From NCBI GenBank assembly GCA_025359785.1, contig JANYET010000025.1, forward strand, positions 1-64,000: a stretch of DNA of 64,000 nucleotides, read 5' to 3'. The notes under the pieces are model-generated. The model was not told the origin of the DNA. It was given only the letters and a program-made list of their open reading frames with translations, and made no database searches. This stretch comes from Alphaproteobacteria bacterium (GTDB taxonomy: Bacteria > Pseudomonadota > Alphaproteobacteria > Caulobacterales > Caulobacteraceae). Below, piece after piece: positions 58,642 to 64,000 of this stretch (position 1 is its first letter; each line of letters begins with the position of its first letter). The translations under genes were made by a program, and so were the position numbers.

Positions 58642-59763
58642 TCAGAGTTCGACCACCGCCAGCACGAGAAGACCGGTCAACAGGGCGACCGACGACACGG
58701 CCGTGATCGCCCAGACGATCAGGGTCTTCAGCACCGCGCCCAGGATGGACGAGCCGTAGGCGCCGCGCAGGGTCTGGAAGAGGTTGACCGGCGTCCACAG
58801 GGCGAGCAGCCCGAACCAGAAGGGCATGACGGCATAGGGCAGGATCAGGCCCAAGGCGTTGGTCAGGAAATTGAACGACAGCAGGTTCATCGCCACCAGC
58901 AGGTGATCGTAGAGATAGACGTCCTTTCGCCGGCGGTAGACCAGGGCCAGACCGAGACCGACGATCGGCAGCAGGATCACGGTGAGCCGCTGGGCCCAAC
59001 TGAACACCACGGTCCAGTAGTAGTCGGGGTTAGCTGTGGCCTTCTCGATCCCCACCTTCAGCCAGCCGTCGCGAGCCTTGGAACCCGGTGCGTTGGCCGC
59101 GGCGGGGTCTTCGGCGGGCAGGCCGCGGGCCACGCGGTCGGCGCGGGCCAGCGCCTCGGCGTGGCGGGTCTGGGCCTTGGCGATGCGCCGGTCATAGGCC
59201 GCCTGGACCCGATCCGGCTTTTCGACAGGGTCCTGCAGGCCGTCGGCACGGTCGTCGGCGGCCTCTTTCAGCGCCTCGGCGAGGGTATCGGAGGCCTGGC
59301 CACGGATCCGGGTCACTTCGGCGGCGCGGCCCTGTGGCGTGGCCAGCGCCGCGACTTTCGCATCCTTTTTGTGCTGCTCCTCCACGGTCTGCAGGTGGGT
59401 CGCGTGCTGGGCGGCGAGGATGAACAGCAGCAGCGCCACCAGGAAGGTGCGGAACGGCGGCACGTGCCGCACAATCCGGCCCTCGATATAGTCGCGCGCC
59501 AGCCCGCCCGGCCGGAAGAACAGCGCCGGCACGGTGCGAAACAGACGTCCATCCAGCTCGAAGGTCGTTACGATCGCCTCCCAAACCAGGTGGCGAATGG
59601 AGCGTTTGCGGGTGTCCGAGCTCTGCCCGCAGGCGTGGCAGAAGAGGCCTTGCAGGTCCGCGCCGCAATTGGCGCAAGGCCCGCTCGGCGGGGGCCGTCG
59701 GCGGCGGCCTCCGCTCAGGTGCGGCAGGGAGTCGGCCACCGCGATTTCCAGCTCTGACGTCAC
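58642..59763 (-). CDS. DUF3667 domain membrane protein with zinc ribbon
   Basis: 373-residue integral membrane protein. A four-Cys zinc ribbon lies at about residues 30-46 (CANCGADLQGLFCHACGQ), followed by the DUF3667 signature RSIRHLVWEAIVTTFELDGRLFRTVPALFFRPGGLARDYIEG and a first helix (FLVALLLFILAA). A long charged coiled-coil insert (about 130-230, HKKDAKVAAL ... TLAEALKEAADDRADGL) precedes three or four C-terminal transmembrane helices. The role of the family is unknown to me. Confidence 0.85.
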   Translation of the reverse strand: MTSELEIAVADSLPHLSGGRRRRPPPSGPCANCGADLQGLFCHACGQSSDTRKRSIRHLVWEAIVTTFELDGRLFRTVPALFFRPGGLARDYIEGRIVRHVPPFRTFLVALLLFILAAQHATHLQTVEEQHKKDAKVAALATPQGRAAEVTRIRGQASDTLAEALKEAADDRADGLQDPVEKPDRVQAAYDRRIAKAQTRHAEALARADRVARGLPAEDPAAANAPGSKARDGWLKVGIEKATANPDYYWTVVFSWAQRLTVILLPIVGLGLALVYRRRKDVYLYDHLLVAMNLLSFNFLTNALGLILPYAVMPFWFGLLALWTPVNLFQTLRGAYGSSILGAVLKTLIVWAITAVSSVALLTGLLVLAVVEL

Positions 59764-59784
59764 GCCGCGGCTCCCGGTCCGGTC

Positions 59785-60207
59785 CTAATCATCGCGTCCT
59801 GGCCTTCCTCGCTTGGCCTTGACGTCCGACCGCTTTGACTTGCCCTCTAGCCGCTTCAGCTTCGAGGCATAGGTCGGCCGGGTCTTCTTGCGGGGCTTGG
59901 GCCGATGGGTCGCCCGCTCGATCAGCTCGACCAGCCGCGCGCGGGCGTCCTGGCGGTTCATCTCCTGCGAGCGATGGCTCTGGGCGAAGATCACGATGAC
60001 GCCCTCCTGGTTCATCCGGCTGCCGGCGATCGCCTCAAGGCGCTGCTTCACCTCGTCAGGCAGGGAGGGCGAATTGCGGGCGTCGAACCGCAGCTCCACC
60101 GCGGAGGACGAGGTGTTGACGTGCTGCCCGCCCGGCCCCGAGGCGCGGACGAACTTTTCGCCGATCTCATCGTCTTCGATGGAAAGAGTGTCGGTGACCG
60201 GGATCAT
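59785..60207 (-). CDS. arfB: Alternative ribosome-rescue peptidyl-tRNA hydrolase ArfB
   Basis: Class I release-factor-like domain protein (ArfB/YaeJ), 140 residues, that rescues stalled ribosomes by hydrolysing peptidyl-tRNA. The GGQ motif is in VRASGPGGQHVNTSSSAVELRFD. The C-terminal basic tail (RPKPRKKTRPTYASKLKRLEGKSKRSDVKAKR) inserts into the mRNA channel. The ATG at 60207 gives the family start IPVTDTLSIEDDEI; the frame upstream extends but is not family-like. Confidence 0.92.
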   Translation of the reverse strand: MIPVTDTLSIEDDEIGEKFVRASGPGGQHVNTSSSAVELRFDARNSPSLPDEVKQRLEAIAGSRMNQEGVIVIFAQSHRSQEMNRQDARARLVELIERATHRPKPRKKTRPTYASKLKRLEGKSKRSDVKAKRGRPGRDD

Positions 60208-60253
60208 CTCACTGGCTTTGCCAAGCTTCGCCGAAAAGTCTATGCGTCTCGGC

Positions 60254-60355
60254 ATGCGCACGATGCCTGCCAGCTTCGTACTTATCACGCGGATCGCCTC
60301 TGGCGGGCCGGTTAGGGACGTCGCGCTAAGACCATTTCGTCGCAGACCACCTTGA
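60254..60355 (+). CDS. Candidate attenuation leader peptide with Val-Leu-Ile codons
   Basis: A 33-residue ORF starting RTMPASFVLITRIASG, with Val-Leu-Ile consecutive codons and a further Ile, whose stop is three bases before an intrinsic terminator hairpin. A competing antiterminator exists: CCGGTT (60308-60313), inside the ORF, complements AACCGG (60370-60375) in the terminator's loop region, and GGCGGG (60302-60307) complements CCCGCC (60361-60366). This is the layout of a branched-chain amino acid attenuator. No strong Shine-Dalgarno is visible. A second Met is at 60263. Confidence 0.5.
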   Translation: MRTMPASFVLITRIASGGPVRDVALRPFRRRPP

Positions 60356-60357
60356 CC

Positions 60358-60391
60358 AGCCCCGCCGAGAACCGGACGGGGCTTTTTCTTT
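60358..60391 (+). terminator. Intrinsic terminator/attenuator upstream of ilvC
   Basis: AGCCCCG (60358-60364) pairs with CGGGGCT (60377-60383), followed by TTTTTCTTT. It is the best rho-independent terminator in the window. It lies on the plus strand, 35 bases before a truncated acetyltransferase ORF and 300 bases before ilvC, right after a peptide containing Val-Leu-Ile. Confidence 0.8.
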
Positions 60392-60425
60392 GGGCCCGTC
60401 CGTCCCGGCCAACGGAGACGAGACC

Positions 60426-60569
60426 ATGCCTCAGCCGCCTAACCCCGACATCCTCGTTCGCGCGATGGAGCCCTCGGACCTGCCCGACATCACCGAGGCC
60501 CGGAACCAGCCCGGGGCCAACGCCGGCGCCTATATAGACTCGATCTCGATGGCGAGGCTTCGCCGGTGA
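60426..60569 (+). pseudogene. Truncated GNAT acetyltransferase N-terminus
   Basis: 47-residue ORF, PQPPNPDILVRAMEPSDLPD..., matching the first strand and helix of a GNAT acetyltransferase (VRAMEPSDLPDITEARNQPGAN), then ending at TGA. The acetyl-CoA-binding part is absent from the downstream DNA. Shine-Dalgarno GGAGACGAG is present. Probably the surviving 5' end of a deleted acetyltransferase gene that once stood between the attenuator and ilvC. Confidence 0.6.
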
Positions 60570-60671
60570 CCACGCTTCCCTTGACCCCTAGTCTCTTGAC
60601 CTGCGCGCAAAAAACCGCTGGAAAGCGCCCGCTTTCCCGCACCTTCGTTGCGTTGATGCGCAGCTTCTTGA

Positions 60672-61709
<1,038 letters not shown>

Positions 61710-61734
61710 AGCTCAACCTCCAACCCGTCGTCTT

Positions 61735-61828
61735 GGCCGGGCTTGTCCCGGCCATCCAGAAGCGCCGCCGTGTGTGACTTGCAATCGAGCGCCGCGTGTC
61801 TGGCCCCGCGACAAGCTCGGGGATGGCG
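61735..61828. repeat. Inverted pair of REP-like hairpins after ilvC
   Basis: Left unit: perfect 7-bp stem GGCCGGG-CTTGT-CCCGGCC at 61735-61753, then ATCCA. Right unit, inverted: TGGCCCCGCGACAAGCTCGG at 61801-61820 then GGATGGCGAC. CTTGTCCCGG with ATCC is a familiar dispersed repeat in alphaproteobacteria. The left hairpin could end ilvC transcription. Confidence 0.6.
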
Positions 61829-61847
61829 ACCGATCGGCTGAACCCGC

Positions 61848-62942
61848 CTAGTCGTCGATCGCCCGCTTGTCCCGGGTCCGCTGGCGGCCGGCCTTGTTGA
61901 GCGCGGCCCAGCGTTTCCGTTCGGCGGCCGCGGCCAGCGGGTCTTCCTTGCGGACGGTGTGGGCGACCTCCCGCTGCAGCTTCTGGAAGCTCTGCCAGCG
62001 TTCAGGATCGAGCGTCCCGTCGGCGACGGCGGCCCGGACCGCGCAGCCCGGTTCCTTGTCGTGGGCGCAGTCGCGGAAACGGCAGTTCAGGCCGATGTCC
62101 TCGATCTGGGCGGTGGTCTCGGCGAAGGCCGCCGCAACGCCGGCTTCGGAGTCCCATAGCGCCAGTTCCCGCATCCCCGGCGTGTCTAGGATCAGCGCGC
62201 CGGAGGGCAATAGGATCAGCTCGCGATGGGTCGTCGTATGGCGGCCATGGGCGTCGGCCTCGCGGATTTCCTTGGTGGCCATCCTCTCGACGCCGGCGAG
62301 CGCGTTGACGAGGGTGGACTTGCCCACGCCTGACGAGCCCAACAGGACGGCGGTCTTGCCCGGCGCGAGCAGGGCGGCGAGCTCGGCCAGGCCCTGTCCG
62401 GTGCGGACCGAGACGGCCAGCACCGGTACGCCCAAGGCGATGCCCCGCACGCTCTCGATCAGCGGATCTGGATCGTCGCAGGCGTCTGCCTTGGTGAGCA
62501 GGATGACGGGCTGAGCGCCGCTCTCGTAGGCAGTGGCCAAGTAGCGTTCGAGCCTGCGCAGGTTCAGGTCGGCGTTCAGCGAGGCCGACAGCAGCGCCAT
62601 GTCGACGTTGGCCGCGACCACTTGCATGTCCTTGGCGGTGCCCGCCGCCATGCGGGTGAAAGCCGTTGACCGCGGCAGAATATGGGCGATCACCGCGGCG
62701 TCGCCCTTCATCTCAACGGCCACCCAGTCGCCGGTGACGGGGTAGCCGCCCTCGATAGCCTCGTGGCGGAAGAGGCCGGAGATGCGCCCATCGATCTCGC
62801 CGTGCTCCGTGACGAGGCGATAGAGGTTACGCTGCTGAACGATGACGCGGGCCGGGACAAGGCCTTGCGCCGCATGAGCTTGGAAGTCGTGTTGGAGCGT
62901 GGCGCTCCATCCGTAGGAGGTCAGTCCGTTGTGAGTGTTCAC
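61848..62942 (-). CDS. rsgA: Ribosome small-subunit-dependent GTPase RsgA
   Basis: Circularly permuted GTPase for late 30S maturation, 364 residues. OB-fold N-terminus (VTGDWVAVEMKGDAAVIAHILPRSTAFTRM), then the permuted G-domain order G4 (ILLTKADACDD), G1 (LLGSSGVGKSTLVNAL), G3 (LDTPGMREL). Zinc-binding C-terminus GLNCRFRDCAHDKEPGCAVRAA with the expected Cys-His-Cys pattern. A short ORF with a strong Shine-Dalgarno lies about 80 bases upstream on the same strand. Confidence 0.94.
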   Translation of the reverse strand: MNTHNGLTSYGWSATLQHDFQAHAAQGLVPARVIVQQRNLYRLVTEHGEIDGRISGLFRHEAIEGGYPVTGDWVAVEMKGDAAVIAHILPRSTAFTRMAAGTAKDMQVVAANVDMALLSASLNADLNLRRLERYLATAYESGAQPVILLTKADACDDPDPLIESVRGIALGVPVLAVSVRTGQGLAELAALLAPGKTAVLLGSSGVGKSTLVNALAGVERMATKEIREADAHGRHTTTHRELILLPSGALILDTPGMRELALWDSEAGVAAAFAETTAQIEDIGLNCRFRDCAHDKEPGCAVRAAVADGTLDPERWQSFQKLQREVAHTVRKEDPLAAAAERKRWAALNKAGRQRTRDKRAIDD

Positions 62943-63023
62943 TGTCTGGGTTTCCTTGAGGGTCGTGAGCCGTTCAGGCGCCGACCGTGGAAATCCCGTC
63001 TTCTCGAGAGAGGATCGGCTGCC

Positions 63024-63074
63024 TCAGGCAACCCGCACGGCGACGCGGCGAAGGGCGGCGGCAATGGGTTTCAT
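63024..63074 (-). CDS. Candidate 16-residue ORF upstream of rsgA
   Basis: ATG at 63074 with AAGGAG eight bases upstream, encoding KPIAAALRRVAVRVA and a TGA. The Shine-Dalgarno is among the strongest here. It could be a leader peptide for rsgA or an independent small basic peptide. Short enough to be chance. Confidence 0.35.
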   Translation of the reverse strand: MKPIAAALRRVAVRVA

Positions 63075-63137
63075 CACGAAGGCTCCTTCTTGGGGTTGGC
63101 GTCGGTGCGTGGCGGACCTTGGCGGCAAGCCCCCCGC

Positions 63138-63181
63138 GCGTCAAGGATGGGGCGCGTCAAGGATGGGTGCGTCAAGGATGG
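63138..63181 (+). repeat. Three tandem copies of a 13-bp unit
   Basis: GCGTCAAGGATGG at 63138-63150, 63154-63166 and 63169-63181, spaced 16 and 15 bases, in the gap between rsgA and the next gene. Imperfect tandem repeat, perhaps a regulatory-protein array or slippage product. Confidence 0.75.
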
Positions 63182-63206
63182 CGCCGGATCAGCGGAGACG
63201 ACGGCG

Positions 63207-63614
63207 ATGGCGAGCGGCGGCGGCGCGAAAGACGATCCCTGGACCCTGACCACGCCCTCGGGCGGGTCTGAATTCCAGGCCTGGCGGGACGAGACCTTGG
63301 ATCCGCCGGCCCTGGTGATCCAGGTCGGCAAGACCCAGCTGCGCTATGCGCTGGCCGCCATCGAGGATCTGCACGCCATGCTGAAGGCGGCCGGCGACTG
63401 GGTTCCCCTGGGCGGGGCCGATGAGCAGAAGCTGGCCGCCGAGGGCACGGTGGAGGCCTGGGGTCGCTCGACGGCCAACCCGCTTGGCGGCTGGTACGGC
63501 CTGAAGAAGGGCCTGCGCGGCCGCTTCGGCGTCTACGTCCCGCCGGTGCTCGAGGCGCTGGGCCTCGCCGAGGTCGAGACGCTGCCGCGCAACAATCGCA
63601 TGCGGGCGCTCTGA
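63207..63614 (+). CDS. Conserved hypothetical protein
   Basis: 135-residue protein of unknown function. Start ATG 63207 with GGAGA about 10 bases upstream. Features: GGGAKDDPWTLTTPSGGSEFQAWRD, a segment with VIQVGKTQLRYALAAIEDLHAMLK and a Gly-rich C-terminal part (WYGLKKGLRGRFGVYVPPVLEALGLAEVE). The pattern W-x-L-x-T-P-S-G is typical of a small uncharacterised alphaproteobacterial family. Followed two bases later by a GNAT gene, so probably an operon. Confidence 0.7.
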   Translation: MASGGGAKDDPWTLTTPSGGSEFQAWRDETLDPPALVIQVGKTQLRYALAAIEDLHAMLKAAGDWVPLGGADEQKLAAEGTVEAWGRSTANPLGGWYGLKKGLRGRFGVYVPPVLEALGLAEVETLPRNNRMRAL

Positions 63615-63616
63615 CC

Positions 63617-63931
63617 ATGACCGAGACGCCGCCCGTCGTGCGCAACGACGCCACGCATCGCTTCGAGGTCAGCCTCGACGGCGAGACGGCCTTTGCCGAG
63701 TACCATCCGCATGAAGGCTACATCACCCTGCCGCACACCGTCGTGCCACCTGCCTTCGAAGGCAAGGGTGTGGGCTCGGCGCTCGCCAGGGCAGCGCTGA
63801 GCTACGCCCGCGAGCAGGGCCTGACGGTCAAGCCGAGCTGCGCCTTCATCGCCGGCTATATCGGCAAACATCCGGAGTGGCAGGATCTGGTGCATCCCGA
63901 TTGCAGGGCGCGGCTGGGCTTGCCCGGCTAA
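63617..63931 (+). CDS. GNAT-fold N-acetyltransferase, YjdJ-like
   Basis: 104-residue minimal acetyltransferase of the Gcn5-related YjdJ type. Core: FEVSLDGETAFAEYHPHEGYITLPHTVVPPAFEGKGVGSALARAAL (the acetyl-CoA loop FEGKGVGSALA), then LSYAREQGLTVKPSCAFIAGYIGKHPEWQDL. Substrate unknown. Its stop overlaps the stop of a convergent partial gene (CTAA). Confidence 0.85.
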   Translation: MTETPPVVRNDATHRFEVSLDGETAFAEYHPHEGYITLPHTVVPPAFEGKGVGSALARAALSYAREQGLTVKPSCAFIAGYIGKHPEWQDLVHPDCRARLGLPG

Positions 63932-64000
63932 GCGGGCGGCGCCTGCGCGACGGGCGGCGCGGTAAACGGATTCAGCAACTGGCCGATCAGATCGTCAGGG
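63928..64000 (-). CDS. 3' end of a gene running off the window
   Basis: Only the last 23 codons are present, reading PDDLIGQLLNPFTAPPVAQ and ending PPA, with TAG at 63930-63928. The stop shares CTAA with the GNAT gene. The Pro/Ala tail does not identify the family. Confidence 0.45.
   Translation of the reverse strand, partial: PDDLIGQLLNPFTAPPVAQAPPA

Overview
The window is high-GC, densely packed DNA from an alphaproteobacterium, most likely Caulobacterales (Caulobacter or Phenylobacterium-like). Supporting signs are the AccA N-terminus (MAVHYLEFERPI), the aroK/aroB next to xerD and accA, the secA, parvulin, argJ, mutT, comF, grxC, nitrilase, DUF1178 backbone, two exported PEPxxWA-CTERM proteins, two TonB-dependent receptors, and a GTTC-N7-GTTC LexA-type box. 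The genus call is inference from remembered gene order and protein style, not from a search. I saw no rRNA, tRNA, CRISPR array, transposase or phage gene.

Layout. 0.2-4.8 kb: a TonB receptor translationally coupled to a class A acid phosphatase, a glutathione S-transferase and a PEPxxWA-CTERM protein. 5-9.7 kb: a J-domain protein, BolA and a three-subunit PaoABC-type molybdenum aldehyde oxidoreductase. 9.7-14.7 kb: a TPR protein, a second TonB receptor, a 27-residue hydrophobic ORF and a single-domain response regulator. 14.8-22 kb: housekeeping genes (CorC-type protein, aroB, aroK, xerD, accA) plus a glycine-zipper envelope protein. 22-30.4 kb: nitronate monooxygenase, an operon of epoxide hydrolase, threonine dehydratase and threonine aldolase, a CPBP protease/TetR pair around a perfect palindrome, and a TetR/carotenoid oxygenase pair. 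30.4-40.2 kb: secA, a FIST protein with a hybrid histidine kinase, a thiolase, a parvulin lipoprotein and argJ. 40.2-41.1 kb: a parDE toxin-antitoxin cassette lying between the argJ 3' end and a second copy of that 3' end. 41-50 kb: S9 peptidase, DEAD-box helicase, serine hydrolase, Nudix enzyme, methyltransferase, comF, glutaredoxin, amidohydrolase, DUF1178. 50.3-53.8 kb: a repeat-rich accessory stretch with lineage-specific small genes, a decayed gene copy, a PEPxxWA-CTERM gene with an AT-rich core and a gene with an SOS-box-like site at its start. 53.8-64 kb: M20 peptidase, clpB, a lipoprotein, a DUF3667 protein, arfB, an attenuator-like leader ahead of a truncated acetyltransferase and ilvC, rsgA, and small genes.

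The most notable observations are: the parDE cassette bounded by two argJ 3' ends whose differences are almost all synonymous, suggesting insertion by an element that supplied a replacement argJ tail; a leader peptide with consecutive Val-Leu-Ile codons followed by an intrinsic terminator upstream of ilvC; the SOS-box-like site abutting an unknown gene; and the FIST/hybrid-kinase operon. Several intergenic regions hold palindromic repeats, including a roughly 147-bp MITE-like element.

Start sites were chosen from visible Shine-Dalgarno sequences, signal peptides and family start conventions. Many long open frames antisense to genes are by-products of GC-rich codon use and are left out.
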